Of a DNA stretch of 35,109 bases, positions 15,360 to 24,938 are shown in pieces; the first letter of the stretch is position 1; each line of letters begins with the position of its first letter. A program made the position numbers and the translations under genes. The stretch covers positions 1-35,109 of the forward strand of contig JAHJRQ010000001.1 of assembly GCA_018830485.1 (NCBI GenBank). Reading direction: 5' to 3'. This DNA is from Pseudomonadota bacterium. GTDB taxonomy: Bacteria > Desulfobacterota > Desulfobulbia > Desulfobulbales > Desulfurivibrionaceae. The notes under the pieces were generated by a model. The model searched no databases and was not told where the DNA came from. It saw nothing but the letters and a program-made list of their open reading frames with translations.

Positions 15360-16802
15360 ATGGCAAGTGAGAAACTATTCAAAGGCGGAGTAGAGATCCA
15401 GAATGGCGCGTTTATTCTGAGGGTCACCAAGGATCGTCTTCAGGCCGTTGTCACTATGAAAGACGCCAAGGCCGGAGTGCAGCTCGACAACAATCTGCTT
15501 CAGAAGGAGCTTGCCGAGAACGGGATTGTCGGCGGTTTGCTTCCGGCCCCCGAGCCAACGGGAGGAGGATCGTTTGTCGTGGCCAAGGGGGTTCCGCCGG
15601 CCATGGGCGAAAACGCCAGGGTGAAAATGCATGTCAAACCGGCCATCCCCGGTCCGCAGCGAACGGATCCGGATAAGGATCAGGTGGATTTCCGCGAGCT
15701 CGGAACGATCGTCAATGTCGCCAAGGACAGGCTGCTGCTGGAGAAAATCGCCCCCACCCAGGGCAAGGCGGGCCAGGATGTTTTTGGAATAGGCATCCCG
15801 GCCAAGCCGGGAAAAGACAGCAAGCTTAAATATGGCAAAGGGGTTACCCTCTCGCCCGACGAGATGAAGATTTTTGCCGCGCTTGACGGCAAGTTTGTCA
15901 TGGACGATGGCAGGCCCACGGTTTTCGGAGAACATTCCATTACCGGCGATGTGGATATGAAGGTGGGAAACATCGTCTTCGGCGGCTCCAAACTGACCAT
16001 CAGCGGCGAGGTTCTTCCCGGCTTCAGCGTCAAATGCCGGGGGGATATCTGGATCGGCCAGGGGGTTAATAACTCTTCCGTCATGGCCGGCGGCGCCCTG
16101 ACCGTTATCGGCGGCGTTGTCGGCGAGGAAGCGAAACTGCGGGCCAAGGGCGATATCACCGTTGATTTCGTGGAGAATGGCCCGAAGCTTGAAACGGCGA
16201 GTTATCTTCGGGTCAATGACGTGCTGTTGCAGGCGCATGCCAGTGTCGGCAAGGATGTGATCGCCACCCAGGGGAACGGCACGATCATCGGCGGCAAGAT
16301 TATTGCCGCCGGTTCCGTGCACGTCAAGGAGTTGGGGTGTGAAGCCGAGGTGGTCACCGAGGTTTGCGTCGGGCTCGTTCCTTCCTTGCAGATGAAGAAA
16401 CAGAAAATCGACGAGGAGCTCGGCCTGTGGTCGGACCGTTTGAATGAGGTCATCAAGAACATCAGCGCCCTGGAGAAGATCAAGAAGGAGCTGGCGGCGA
16501 AATTCCCCGCGGAGAAAAGCACCCTGCTGGCCAAGTGCAAATCCTTCATGCCCAAGGCCATGGACAAGGTCAATCTTTTGACCGAAGAAAACCAGGCCCT
16601 CGAGCTGGAGCTTGAGCAGATGGTGAACGAGGTGGTCTATGTCTATGGACGCCTCTTCCCCGGAGTGGTGGTGAAGATAGGCTCCCTGGTTCGGACCATC
16701 ACCCTTGAGGAAGAACAGTCGGTGGTGTATTTCGACCCAACGAGCCACCAGATCCTGGTGCGCAAGATGAGCCGCGACGAACGCGACGCCATGCCTGCCT
16801 GA
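15360..16802 (+). CDS. FapA/DUF342 family protein
   Basis: This 480-residue protein belongs to the DUF342 (FapA) family. Residues about 100-350 form the glycine-rich repetitive region typical of the family, with recurring blocks such as GDVDMKVGNIVFGGSKL, GEVLPGFSVKCRGDIWIG and GKIIAAGSVHVKELG, which would fold as a right-handed beta-helix. A charged coiled-coil-like segment follows (about 365-440, EEELGLW... ALELELEQM), then a C-terminal strand region. There is no signal peptide or membrane segment. Proteins of this family have been tied to polar localisation and flagellar assembly in Vibrio, but most are uncharacterised; no flagellar gene is near. The Shine-Dalgarno is weak. It converges with the DUF3124 gene. 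Confidence 0.88.
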   Translation: MASEKLFKGGVEIQNGAFILRVTKDRLQAVVTMKDAKAGVQLDNNLLQKELAENGIVGGLLPAPEPTGGGSFVVAKGVPPAMGENARVKMHVKPAIPGPQRTDPDKDQVDFRELGTIVNVAKDRLLLEKIAPTQGKAGQDVFGIGIPAKPGKDSKLKYGKGVTLSPDEMKIFAALDGKFVMDDGRPTVFGEHSITGDVDMKVGNIVFGGSKLTISGEVLPGFSVKCRGDIWIGQGVNNSSVMAGGALTVIGGVVGEEAKLRAKGDITVDFVENGPKLETASYLRVNDVLLQAHASVGKDVIATQGNGTIIGGKIIAAGSVHVKELGCEAEVVTEVCVGLVPSLQMKKQKIDEELGLWSDRLNEVIKNISALEKIKKELAAKFPAEKSTLLAKCKSFMPKAMDKVNLLTEENQALELELEQMVNEVVYVYGRLFPGVVVKIGSLVRTITLEEEQSVVYFDPTSHQILVRKMSRDERDAMPA

Positions 16803-16829
16803 TCTCTTCTTGCCTTGCCTTGTCCATGT

Positions 16830-17312
16830 TCAATGTGCGGTGTTGATTGCCTGGCCGCGGGAGGTGAAGGAAATTCCCTGCTGCGATTCCGCGCCGATCA
16901 TGACGGTCTCCACGAGCACCGGGTTGACGCCTTTTTCCGCACTCCACTCCACCACGAAGTTGGCGCCCGAACCGCCGCTCTTGTCTTTCTGCGGAACAAT
17001 ATACCGGATCGATTCCCAAGGGCCGAGGGAGACGGGTTGCTCCAGGTATTTACGGATGCGTTTTCCCTTGGTGTCGTAATAGTCCGCGGCAGTTATGGTG
17101 ACGGGATTCTTGGCGTCTATATTTCTGATGCTCAGGGTAATGGTCAGCAAAAAAGGCCGCTCTCTGTTGCCGACATAGATATGGGAATAGGCGGGCACAT
17201 ACACGGTTTGTCCCTTCGAGAGCTCCATGGCTCCGTAGGCATGACCTTCCGCGGGCGGGAGAAGCAGGAGCGCAAACAGAAGCATGGCGGGCAGGGAGCG
17301 AATCGTTTTCAT
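16830..17312 (-). CDS. DUF3124 secreted protein
   Basis: This 160-residue protein starts with a signal peptide ([20 protein letters not shown], cleavage near residues 24-27) and continues as a small beta-rich periplasmic domain matching DUF3124, with [32 protein letters not shown] and an [20 protein letters not shown] block. Its function is unknown. The ATG overlaps the TGA of the upstream antiporter gene in an ATGA junction, and GGAG lies 8 nt upstream, so translation is coupled. This is the last gene of the operon. A longer in-frame extension upstream lies inside the antiporter gene and is rejected. The coupling hints at a periplasmic partner of the antiporter, which is inference. Confidence 0.85.
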   Translation of the reverse strand: MKTIRSLPAMLLFALLLLPPAEGHAYGAMELSKGQTVYVPAYSHIYVGNRERPFLLTITLSIRNIDAKNPVTITAADYYDTKGKRIRKYLEQPVSLGPWESIRYIVPQKDKSGGSGANFVVEWSAEKGVNPVLVETVMIGAESQQGISFTSRGQAINTAH

Positions 17313-19309
17313 AGGAGTTTCTCCATGACGGTATCCGGCGGCAGCCCTTTGTCGTAGGGTTCCGCCATTTTTTTGAATGCAAGCTGTTCCTGCTTGTTCC
17401 CCACCACCGCGATCAGGTCTCCCTCTGCAAAACAATACTCCGCTTTCGGGTTGGAGTGAAATTCTTTTTCGTGCATCACCCCAACCAGCGAAGCGCCCGT
17501 CTTGGTGCGGACCGCAGCGTCCTTGATGCTTGCCCCGATCAGGGGACTTTTCGGGCCGATCTCCGCCCAAGAGATTTCCAGCAGGTTCTTGATCGTGTTC
17601 AGCCTGGTGAGGAGCTGATAATTCTGCTGGGAATACATGGGCGCATACATCTGTTGCCGGATTTCGTCGGTATATTGCTGGATGACCGGTACGGGTATCT
17701 CCAGATGCAGCAGCGCCTGCCTGGCGATCTCAAGTCCCGCTTCCATCTCGGGGAGCACAACCATATAGACCCCATTTTCATAAAGCTTGCGTGTCTGCGC
17801 CACCCCTTCGGCCCTGGCGACGATATGCAGGTCCGGGTTCAACCGGTGTGCCTGCCGGACGATGGCCTGGCTGACCACCACCGAGGGAGTGGTGATCAGG
17901 AGCAGCTTGGCGGAGACCACATGCGATGCCTCGATTGCCGTGGGCTGGCTCATGTCGCCGAATATCACCGGAAAATTGGCCCCCTTGCATTCCAGCATCC
18001 GTTGATGGTTCAATTCGACAAGGACACAGGGGACGGAGAGTTCGGTCAGTATCCGGGCGATATGCTGCCCGACCCTGCCGCCGCCGGCGATGACCACATG
18101 GTCCGTGAGCCCATGGCTGGGGAGATTTTCCGTCTGCAGCGGCTCCGGACGGGAAAACCGCATTTTCAAGGCGTACAGGGGAGTTGTCAGGGCCGAGGCA
18201 AGGGGGGTTGCCACCATGCTGAGCACCGACACGGCCAGAACCAGAGAGTAGAGGTTCTGATCAATGGTCTGTGTTTCAATGCCGACCCTGGCCAGGACAA
18301 AGGAGAACTCGCCCACCTGAAAGAGTCCGAATCCCACGGCCAGGGGAACGATGTTGCCGTAGCCGAAGAGCCTAGCCAGGAAGAAGAAGATCGCTCCCTT
18401 GGCAAGCCCTATCGCCAGGAGGAGAAGAAGGATCCGGTCCCAGTGAGCAAAGAGGAAGGCCGGGTCAAGGAGCATGCCCACCGAGGTGAAAAACAGCAAC
18501 CCGAAGATGTCCCGCAGCGGGATGATGTCGCTCAATGCCTGGTGGCCGTAGTCGGATTCGCTGAGCACCATGCCGGCGACAAAGGCCCCGAAGGCGAAGG
18601 AGAGGCCGAAGAGATGGGTGGCGTAGCCGATGCCCAGGCCGATTGCCGTGGTGGAGAGGATGAAGAGTTCCCTGGAGTTCCACTGGGCAACCGTGGCCAG
18701 CAGCCAGGGGAGGATCTTCGTGCCCAGATAGAGCATCACCACGAGGAAAATGATCGACTTGCCCACCGCCACGGCAAGCAGGGGCAGTCCTGCCTCGGGA
18801 TTGCCCAATTGCGGCAGGATGATCATCATGGGGATCACGGCCAGATCCTGAACGATGAGGATGCCGATCATCACCCGGCTGGAAAGGGTGCCCATGAGCC
18901 CTTTGCCGGTAAGGGTCTTGAGGGTGACCATGGTGCTGGACAGGGAGATCAGGGCGCCGAACCAGAGGGCCTGAACCGGGGGATAGCCGAAATACCTGGC
19001 AAGGGCGAAGCCGAAGGCGAGACTGAGCAGGATCTGGATCGGGGTGCCGATCAGGGCGATGTTGCGGACGGGTTTGAGTTCGCTTAAGGAAAATTCCAGG
19101 CCGAGCGCAAAGAGCAGCAGGGCCACGCCGATCTCGGCCAGCAGCTCGATTTCGTGGATGTCGCCGACGGTGATCCCCCCGGTATACGGTCCCACCACCA
19201 CCCCGGCGAGGATGTATCCCAGGATCAGCGGCTGCTTGAGCCGCTGGGCAATGAGCGCCCCGATCAGGGCGGCAACCACTATGATGACGATATCGGCGGC
19301 GATTCCCAT
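17309..19309 (-). CDS. CPA2-family cation:proton antiporter (KefB-like) with TrkA-N and TrkA-C
   Basis: This 666-residue transporter would exchange K+ or Na+ for H+ across the inner membrane. Residues 1-390 hold about 12 membrane helices with CPA2 signatures ([81 protein letters not shown]). A TrkA-N Rossmann domain follows with GGGRVGQH (about 415), then a TrkA-C domain (about 580-650). The start ATG has AGGAAA 5 nt upstream and lies 21 nt after the pdxJ stop. Its TGA overlaps the DUF3124 start by 4 nt. Regulation by NAD(H) or another ligand through the TrkA domains is expected. The substrate is not determinable. Confidence 0.93.
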   Translation of the reverse strand: MGIAADIVIIVVAALIGALIAQRLKQPLILGYILAGVVVGPYTGGITVGDIHEIELLAEIGVALLLFALGLEFSLSELKPVRNIALIGTPIQILLSLAFGFALARYFGYPPVQALWFGALISLSSTMVTLKTLTGKGLMGTLSSRVMIGILIVQDLAVIPMMIILPQLGNPEAGLPLLAVAVGKSIIFLVVMLYLGTKILPWLLATVAQWNSRELFILSTTAIGLGIGYATHLFGLSFAFGAFVAGMVLSESDYGHQALSDIIPLRDIFGLLFFTSVGMLLDPAFLFAHWDRILLLLLAIGLAKGAIFFFLARLFGYGNIVPLAVGFGLFQVGEFSFVLARVGIETQTIDQNLYSLVLAVSVLSMVATPLASALTTPLYALKMRFSRPEPLQTENLPSHGLTDHVVIAGGGRVGQHIARILTELSVPCVLVELNHQRMLECKGANFPVIFGDMSQPTAIEASHVVSAKLLLITTPSVVVSQAIVRQAHRLNPDLHIVARAEGVAQTRKLYENGVYMVVLPEMEAGLEIARQALLHLEIPVPVIQQYTDEIRQQMYAPMYSQQNYQLLTRLNTIKNLLEISWAEIGPKSPLIGASIKDAAVRTKTGASLVGVMHEKEFHSNPKAEYCFAEGDLIAVVGNKQEQLAFKKMAEPYDKGLPPDTVMEKLL

Positions 19310-19330
19310 GCGGATTTCCTATATTTTCAA

Positions 19331-20506
19331 CTATCTCGCCGGCAGCAGGGCCAGCATCTCCCGCACCGCCTGATCGAGGCCGACGAAGATTGCCCGCGCC
19401 ATGATCGCATGGCCGATGCTCAACTCCTCGATGGTTCCCAGGGCTGCCACCCGCCGGGTATTGAGATAATTGAGGCCGTGTCCGGCATTGACCCGCAGCC
19501 CCTGTTCATAGGCCTCTTCCGCTGCCGTGGCGATGAGGCTGAATTCTCGGTCCCGTAATTTATCCGTGGCAGCATCGCAGTAGCGGCCGGTGTGGATTTC
19601 GACAAAGGTCGCCCCCACCTCGTGGGCCGCGCTGATCTGTTTGGTGTCCGGGTCGATGAACAGGCTCACCGGAATGCCGGCCTTGCGCATCCGTCCGATG
19701 ACCTCCTGCAGTTTCTTCTTCTGGCCGGCAACGTTGAGCCCGCCTTCGGTGGTCAACTCCCTGCGTTTTTCCGGAACCAGGGTGATCATGTCCGGCTTGA
19801 TCTCCAGGGCGATGTCAATGATTTCCTCAGTGGCGCCCATTTCCAGGTTGAGCTTGGTTTTTACCGTCTGCCGGAGAAGCCGCACGTCGCGGTCCTGGAT
19901 GTGCCTGCGGTCTTCGCGGAGATGGACGACAATGCCCTGGGCTCCGGCCAGTTCGCAGATACCCGCGGCCAGAACCGGGTCCGGTTCGCTGATGCCCCGG
20001 GCCTGACGCAGGGTGGCGACATGATCGACATTGATGGCAAGAGTGACCACTTTTCCTCTCCTTTCTTCGATGAGCAGTTGGTGTAAAAGCTGTTTTTCCC
20101 TGTCCGCCATGCTTCTTTCTTCGGCGCGGGAGCGTTCGTGGTCAAAGCCCAGCAGGTGCAGCAGGCCGTGGATCAGGAGGATCGTCACCCGCTGGTGCAG
20201 GGTAACGCCATCGGCCATGGCTTCTCGGGTTGCGGTGTCCAGGGAGATGATCACATCGCCCAGCAGGTCCGCAACCGGCTGTACGCCTTCGCCCTCCTGC
20301 ATGGCAAAGGCCAGGACGTTGGTCGGCCCTTTTTTGTTCCGGTACTGCTCGTTGAGCTGCGCCATCGCGGGGTCGTCAATCAGCAGAATGCTCAATTCGT
20401 TTTCAGCGCAGCCGCACAGGCGCATGAGCCGTTCGGCCCGCTGTCGGAGCTGATGCAGGCTGATGTTTGGGGGCGAGGCCGTCTGGATGGTGATGAGCAC
20501 GGGCAT
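19331..20506 (-). CDS. ybeY-pdxJ: YbeY-PdxJ fusion: rRNA maturation endonuclease plus pyridoxine 5'-phosphate synthase
   Basis: One uninterrupted frame of 391 codons contains two complete proteins. Residues 1-152 are YbeY, the metal-dependent factor for 16S rRNA 3'-end maturation, with the zinc motif [12 protein letters not shown] (His113, His117, His123). Residues 153-391 are PdxJ, which condenses 1-deoxyxylulose 5-phosphate with aminoacetone phosphate to make pyridoxine 5'-phosphate, with [49 protein letters not shown] and [12 protein letters not shown]. No stop codon separates them. Codon 153 is GTG with AAAGGAG 7 nt upstream, so PdxJ may also be made alone from 20050 (239 residues, normal length). 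The gene starts 7 nt after phoH, the usual ybeY neighbour. Confidence 0.9.
   Translation of the reverse strand: MPVLITIQTASPPNISLHQLRQRAERLMRLCGCAENELSILLIDDPAMAQLNEQYRNKKGPTNVLAFAMQEGEGVQPVADLLGDVIISLDTATREAMADGVTLHQRVTILLIHGLLHLLGFDHERSRAEERSMADREKQLLHQLLIEERRGKVVTLAINVDHVATLRQARGISEPDPVLAAGICELAGAQGIVVHLREDRRHIQDRDVRLLRQTVKTKLNLEMGATEEIIDIALEIKPDMITLVPEKRRELTTEGGLNVAGQKKKLQEVIGRMRKAGIPVSLFIDPDTKQISAAHEVGATFVEIHTGRYCDAATDKLRDREFSLIATAAEEAYEQGLRVNAGHGLNYLNTRRVAALGTIEELSIGHAIMARAIFVGLDQAVREMLALLPAR
20048..20064 (-). promoter_or_regulatory. Internal Shine-Dalgarno and GTG start for PdxJ
   Basis: Inside the fused frame the minus strand reads AAAGGAG (complement of 20058-20064), 7 nt, then GTG (complement of 20048-20050), exactly where PdxJ normally begins ([11 protein letters not shown]). 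The codons between read EERRGK in the fusion. This looks like an ordinary gene start whose upstream stop codon was lost. Confidence 0.7.
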
Positions 20507-20513
20507 GAGGGCT

Positions 20514-21500
20514 TTAGTGTTTCCTGTGTGTTGTTCGGCGGGGCGGCGGCAGGGTTTCCTTTGCGGCGTAAGCGCGGATGATCTCCTGCACCAGCCGGTG
20601 GCGGACCACGTCCACCTCGGAGAATTGGTTGAAGGCGATCCCCTTGATATCCTTTAAAATCCTGGCGGCCTCGATGAGCCCGGACTGCCTGCGGTCTGGC
20701 AGGTCGATCTGGGTGATGTCTCCGGTGATCACCGCCTGGGAGTTGAAGCCTAGCCGGGTCAGGAACATTTTCATCTGCTCATGCGTGGTGTTCTGTGCCT
20801 CGTCCAAGATAACAAAGGCGTTGCTGAGCGTCCGGCCGCGCATGAAGGCCAGGGGCGCGATCTCGATGGATCCTTCTTCGATGAGATCCGCAACCTTGCC
20901 CCTCCCCAGCATGGCGTTTAGGGCATCGTGTAGGGGGCGCAGGTAGGGATTCACTTTTTGAGCCAGGTCACCGGGGAGAAAGCCCAGACGCTCGCCCGCC
21001 TCCACCGCGGGGCGGGCCAGGATGATGGAGCGGACCTGCTTCCCGACAAAGGCGGAAACCGCCATGGCCACGGCAAGATAGGTTTTGCCTGTGCCCGCCG
21101 GGCCGATGCCGAAGACAATGTCGTTGGTCCGGATATTGTCGATGTAGAGCTTCTGGTTGATGCTCTTGGGCGAGATCACCTTCTGCTCGGCGGTGATGTA
21201 GACCTTGTCGAGGAAGATCTCCTTGAGGTTCGCCTTGGGCGAGGCCTGGAGGATCCGCAGGGCATAGGCGACATCCGAGGGATACACCGGATAGCCCGCG
21301 CGCACCAGCCCCTGGAGTTTATCTATGGCAGAAACCGTCAGCTCCACCTCGTGTTTCGGCCCGCTGACGGTGAGCTGGCTGCCCCGCGCCTGGATGGTGA
21401 CACCGGCGCCCTCCTCAAGAACGGCGAGGTTCTTGTTCAGGTCGCCGTAAAGCAGCAGGGCGGTAGTGTTGTCGGCCAGGGCGATGTCGCGTTTGATCAA
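20514..21500 (-). CDS. phoH: PhoH-like ATPase
   Basis: This 328-residue protein is a PhoH-family P-loop ATPase, of the kind next to ybeY in many bacteria and linked to RNA metabolism. It has an N-terminal KH-like segment (about 15-110), Walker A GPAGTGKT (133-140), [17 protein letters not shown], Walker [10 protein letters not shown] (229-237) and GDITQIDLP. The start codon is TTG: GGAG lies 7 nt before it, and TTGA forms a 4-nt overlap with the TGA of the upstream DsbA-like gene, so the two are translationally coupled. ybeY follows after 7 nt, supporting a shared role in ribosome RNA processing. Confidence 0.94.
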   Translation of the reverse strand: MIKRDIALADNTTALLLYGDLNKNLAVLEEGAGVTIQARGSQLTVSGPKHEVELTVSAIDKLQGLVRAGYPVYPSDVAYALRILQASPKANLKEIFLDKVYITAEQKVISPKSINQKLYIDNIRTNDIVFGIGPAGTGKTYLAVAMAVSAFVGKQVRSIILARPAVEAGERLGFLPGDLAQKVNPYLRPLHDALNAMLGRGKVADLIEEGSIEIAPLAFMRGRTLSNAFVILDEAQNTTHEQMKMFLTRLGFNSQAVITGDITQIDLPDRRQSGLIEAARILKDIKGIAFNQFSEVDVVRHRLVQEIIRAYAAKETLPPPRRTTHRKH

Positions 21501-22384
21501 CGGGAGGCTCCGGTCTTGGTGCGTTTGCTCAGCTCCTGGTTGATCATCTGCTGAAGATCCTTGAAGTTGCGCTCTTTCAGGCGGCGGCCATTGACGAAGA
21601 TGGTCGGGGTGCCTCGAACTCCGACTTGTTGGGCCTCGGCCATGTCGCGTTCAAGGATCTGCCGGTTGACCGCCCCCTTGGCATCCTTGTGGAACCGTTC
21701 CAGGTCAAGGCCGATCTTCTTGGCTAGCTCCGTGTATTTCGGCTCGGAAAGGGACTTCTGATTTTCAAACAGCAGGTCATGGTACTCCCAGAATTTGCCT
21801 TGGCGATGGGCGGCCAGGGAGGCAAGGGCGGCGGACTGGGCTTGTTTGTGCATGGCCAGGGGAAACTGCTTGAAAACGACCTTGACCTCTTTGGGAAATT
21901 TGGCCAGCGCCTCTTCAAACAGGCCGCCCACCGCGCCGCAATAGGGGCATTCAAAATCGCTGAATGCGACAATGACCACCGGGGCGTTTTCCGGCCCGAG
22001 AAACGGCGCGCCCTGGATGTTGATGGGCACGGAAAAATCCAGGCTTATGGTCTGGACGGTTTTATGTTTGGCGCTGGACAGATAGATCCGATCGGGGATG
22101 TTGGCTGCCTGCAGGCCGGAAGAGGCGATGCGGTCCATGGCCGGGTCAACGGAAATGGTTTCCTCCAGGGCGCCCTTTTCGGAATAGACCAGGAGCCTGC
22201 CGCCTTCGACCAGTACAAAGGTCCATTTGCCGTCCAGTGAGGCGGCGATGTCCAGGGGGGCGGCCTGGGTTTTCAGGGAGCTGCTTACCTCCCAGTCAAC
22301 TCCGGCCTGGCAGGGCGCCGCCACAAGCAGGGCCGCGAAAATTATGGGGAAACAGCCGAAAAATCGTCGTGCGGTCAGGGGCAT
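21497..22384 (-). CDS. DsbA-family periplasmic thiol oxidoreductase (Thioredoxin_4)
   Basis: This 295-residue secreted protein has a signal peptide (about 1-27, ending PCQA), an N-terminal extension of about 95 residues resembling a small beta-propeller blade or dimerisation region (DGKWTFVLVEGGRLLVY), and a DsbA/DsbG-like thioredoxin fold (about 120-285) with the CPYC active site (Cys146, Cys149) and the cis-proline loop RGTPTIFVNG. It probably forms or isomerises disulfides in periplasmic proteins. AAGGAG precedes the ATG at good spacing. It heads the operon that continues through phoH, ybeY-pdxJ, the antiporter and DUF3124. Its substrate is unknown. Confidence 0.9.
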   Translation of the reverse strand: MPLTARRFFGCFPIIFAALLVAAPCQAGVDWEVSSSLKTQAAPLDIAASLDGKWTFVLVEGGRLLVYSEKGALEETISVDPAMDRIASSGLQAANIPDRIYLSSAKHKTVQTISLDFSVPINIQGAPFLGPENAPVVIVAFSDFECPYCGAVGGLFEEALAKFPKEVKVVFKQFPLAMHKQAQSAALASLAAHRQGKFWEYHDLLFENQKSLSEPKYTELAKKIGLDLERFHKDAKGAVNRQILERDMAEAQQVGVRGTPTIFVNGRRLKERNFKDLQQMINQELSKRTKTGASR

Positions 22385-22477
22385 TGTTGTCTCTCCTTTT
22401 TTTTGATGATCATACTATGCGCGGCCGAACCATCCGGCCAGGAATCTCACGGAACGGCAATCCTGTCCGGGGGATAC

Positions 22478-22506
22478 ATTATAATGCCCGGAAAAATTAC
22501 GCAAGG
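22478..22506 (-). promoter_or_regulatory. Candidate promoter of the DsbA-like/phoH operon
   Basis: The minus strand carries a perfect TATAAT (complement of 22478-22483). At 17 nt the -35 is CCTTGC, at 15 nt TTGCGT, both weak. The -10 lies in a palindromic CATTATAATG. It is about 95 nt before the first gene of the operon. Confidence 0.45.
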
Positions 22507-22539
22507 ATCAGCAGGAGGCAGGGGAAGAAAATTTTAGCC

Positions 22540-23757
22540 TCAAGGTTGTGTCTGGAGAAGCTCTGCCAGAAGAATGGCCAGATGGAGAACCTCCGGTCGT
22601 GCCGGGTCATGGCCCAACCCCTGCCGGATATGGATGAGGCAGCCGGAGCAGGTGGTGGTTATCAGATCGGGCGCCGCTTGTTCCAGTTGGGTGAGCAGGC
22701 GGCTTCTTATCGTTGCGGCCAGTTCGGGTTGAGCCAGATGAAACAAACCCCCCTGGCCGCAGCACTGCGGACCGTTGGCAAGTTCGGCCAGGTGCAGTCC
22801 GGGGATGGCCGTAAGGATTTTCCTGGGCGGGGCGATAATTTCAGAGGGAAACCTCAGATGGCAGGGGTCATGGTAGACCACGGTGCGGGGCACTGGCGAA
22901 CCGGTAAAACGGAAATCAGGCTCTGCCTCCATGGCTTGCGCCACAAAGGTTGAGAACTCAAGGAGACGGCCGGCAAAGGCCTGTGCCTGTGCCAGCCATT
23001 CGGGGTCATCCGCAAAAAGTTCTGGATAGCGGCGCAACTGGCTGTAGCAGGAAGCGCAGGATGTCAGGATGGGCAAGGTGTTTCCGGCAAAGGCGCTGAT
23101 GTTTTTCCTGGCAAGACGCATGGCTGCGGCGGTGTCGCCGCTGTTTTCCGCGGCAAGCCCGCAGCAGCATTGCCGCGGTGGCATGAGGAGGGGGGCGCCG
23201 GTGAAGCGTGCGGCTACTCGTTCTGTTGCCTCAATAATTTCCCGGTGCAGATGGGTGGCGTAGCAGCCCGGGAAAAAGGCCAGGGCCGGGGATGATGATT
23301 CCCCCCCCGGAGGTTCATGGCGAACAGGGGAAAGGGAAGCGCTCTCCGTTGGCAGGCCGAGGCGCAGCCGCAGGCCGCTGTCGGCGGGCAATCGCTCCAG
23401 CAGGGGGCGGCCGAGACCGGCGATTGTCGCCAACAGGGCCGGATTGCCCAGAGCCTTTCGGGTGATGGCCCTGAGCACGGCCTGGCACCCAGCGGTTTTC
23501 TCCAGCCGTTTCCGGGCGGCGATAAAACGGGTGGGCGGATCAAGCCCCCGGGAACATACGGCCCGGCAGGCGCCGCAGAGCAGGCATTGCGAAAGAATCT
23601 CCGCATAGGCGGCCGAGGCCTGGGCCGGATCAAGCCGAGTCAAAAGATGCAGCCTGCCTCGGGCCGAGAGCGATTCCCGGCCCGAGGCCTGAAATGCCGG
23701 GCAGACCACGGTGCAGGCCCCGCATTTTGCGCAGTGGCTGGAGTCTATCTCTGCCAC
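22540..23757 (-). CDS. GlcF-like (Fe-S)-binding oxidoreductase subunit
   Basis: This 405-residue protein has two [4Fe-4S] ferredoxin-type motifs, CAKCGACTVVCP (9-20) and CLLCGACRAVC (58-68), followed by two cysteine-rich CCG domains seen in QCCCGLA, SCASCYSQ, DPCHLR, QCCGQGG and TCSGCLIH. This is the layout of GlcF of glycolate oxidase, and related subunits of lactate or heterodisulfide-type oxidoreductases. No flavoprotein partner (GlcD) is adjacent, so the substrate is open. The start is GTG, overlapping the end of prfB by 13 nt, with AAGG about 10 nt upstream. It ends the corC-lnt-prfB group. Confidence 0.88.
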   Translation of the reverse strand: MAEIDSSHCAKCGACTVVCPAFQASGRESLSARGRLHLLTRLDPAQASAAYAEILSQCLLCGACRAVCSRGLDPPTRFIAARKRLEKTAGCQAVLRAITRKALGNPALLATIAGLGRPLLERLPADSGLRLRLGLPTESASLSPVRHEPPGGESSSPALAFFPGCYATHLHREIIEATERVAARFTGAPLLMPPRQCCCGLAAENSGDTAAAMRLARKNISAFAGNTLPILTSCASCYSQLRRYPELFADDPEWLAQAQAFAGRLLEFSTFVAQAMEAEPDFRFTGSPVPRTVVYHDPCHLRFPSEIIAPPRKILTAIPGLHLAELANGPQCCGQGGLFHLAQPELAATIRSRLLTQLEQAAPDLITTTCSGCLIHIRQGLGHDPARPEVLHLAILLAELLQTQP

Positions 23758-24840
23758 AAGAGATAGGCCTTGATGAACGGATCGAGGTTGCCGTCCAGCG
23801 TGCTGTCCACGTTGCCCACCTCAAAATTGGTGCGGTGGTCCTTGATCAGCCGATAGGGCTGCATCACATAGGAGCGGATCTGGCTGCCCCAGGCGATCTC
23901 CTTTTTCTCGCCGGCGATATCCTGGTGCTGCTCCTTCTGCGCCTCGCGTTCCTTCTCGTACAGCCGGGCCTTGAGCATTTTCATGGCCGTTTCCCGGTTG
24001 CGGTGCTGGCTGCGTTCGTTCTGGCACTGGACCACGATGCCCGTGGGCAGATGGGTGATGCGGATGGCCGAGCTGGTCTTGTTGACGTGCTGGCCGCCGG
24101 CGCCGCTGGCCCGGTAGGTGTCGATGCGCAGATCCTTGTCGTTGATGTCCACCTGGATGTTATCGTCCAGCTCCGGAAAGACGAATACCGAGGCAAAGGA
24201 GGTATGCCTACGGCCGCTGGCGTCAAAGGGGGAGATGCGCACCAGCCGGTGGATGCCCATTTCCGAGCGCAGCAACCCATAGGCATTGTGCCCGGTGACC
24301 ATGATGGTCGCGCTCTTGACCCCGGCCTCGTCGCCGGGTTGCAGGTCGAGCATCTCGGTGGGGAATTTCTTGGCTTCGCACCAGCGCAGATACATGCGCA
24401 GGAGGATGCTCACCCAGTCCTGGGCCTCGGTGCCGCCCGCGCCTGCGTGGATGGTAATCATGGCGTTGCTGGCGTCGTGCTCGCCGGTGAACATGCACTC
24501 AAGCTCAACGGTTCCCACCCTTTCAAGCAGCGCGTCCAGCGACTGATCAACCTCGTTGATGGTCGTCTCGTCGCCTTCGCTCATGCCCATTTCGAGCAGG
24601 AGTTCCGCCTCTTCCAGCTCTGCCTGGCAACTGTCCCATTCGTCAACAACATTCTGGATCGCGCCCTGCTCCCGCTGCACCTTTTGGGCGTTTTCCTGGT
24701 TATCCCAAAAGGCCGGGGCCAGGGTGAGTTGCTCCAGTTCCTGCAACCGTTCTCGCTTGTGATCTACCTCAAAGATGCTCCTTCAGGGAGATGAGTCGCC
24801 CCTTGAGATCTTGGATTTTTTGTTTGAGTTCCGCAGACAT
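23745..24840 (-). CDS. prfB: Peptide chain release factor 2 (programmed +1 frameshift)
   Basis: RF2 ends translation at UGA and UAA codons. The gene is in two frames: 23 codons from the ATG at 24840 (MSAELKQKIQDLKGRL onward), an in-frame TGA at 24771-24769, then the main frame from 24770 in +1, giving 364 residues, as in E. coli RF2 (365). The stop-recognition tripeptide SPF (203-205) and the catalytic GGQ (248-250, GAGGQHVNKT) are present. AGGAG lies 8 nt before the ATG. RF2 would control its own level: when scarce, ribosomes pause at TGA and slip. The gene's own stop is TAG, which RF2 does not read. It follows lnt and overlaps the Fe-S gene. Confidence 0.96.
24769..24783 (-). promoter_or_regulatory. 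RF2 autoregulatory frameshift site
   Basis: The minus strand reads AAGGAG-CAT-CTT-TGA-G. An internal Shine-Dalgarno (complement of 24778-24783) 3 nt before the slippery CTT and the TGA stop is the standard RF2 arrangement; the base after TGA is G where E. coli has C. Confidence 0.93.
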
Positions 24841-24860
24841 GGTGTGTTCTCCTGAAAATA

Positions 24861-24938
24861 AAAGGTTAAGGGGTAAAGGCAAAAGGCAAAAGGCTAAAGG
24901 TTGAAAAATCATACCTTGCTCCTTTTACCTTTAGCCTT
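24861..24938. repeat. Short-period AAAGG repeat with inverted partner at the end of lnt
   Basis: 24861-24900 is a run of AAAGG-type units (AAAGGTTAAGG, AAAGGC three times, AAAGG). The reverse complement pattern follows at 24914-24938. The core AAGGCTAAAGGT (24890-24901) is a perfect 12-bp inverted repeat with 24927-24938. The right half encodes the last codons of lnt. The same unit frames the element at 31547-31995. It may act as an lnt transcript hairpin; no gene lies inside. Confidence 0.7.

Noticed and set aside
15375-16748. Long open frame on the minus strand opposite the FapA-family gene (457 codons)
   Set aside because: It is an exact antisense shadow of a GC-rich gene, has no recognisable domain and a composition rich in His, Gln, Asp and Gly typical of such shadows.
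24861-24938. CRISPR-like or satellite repeat array
   Set aside because: Units are only 6-7 nt with no spacers; the inverted organisation points to an element end or hairpin instead.
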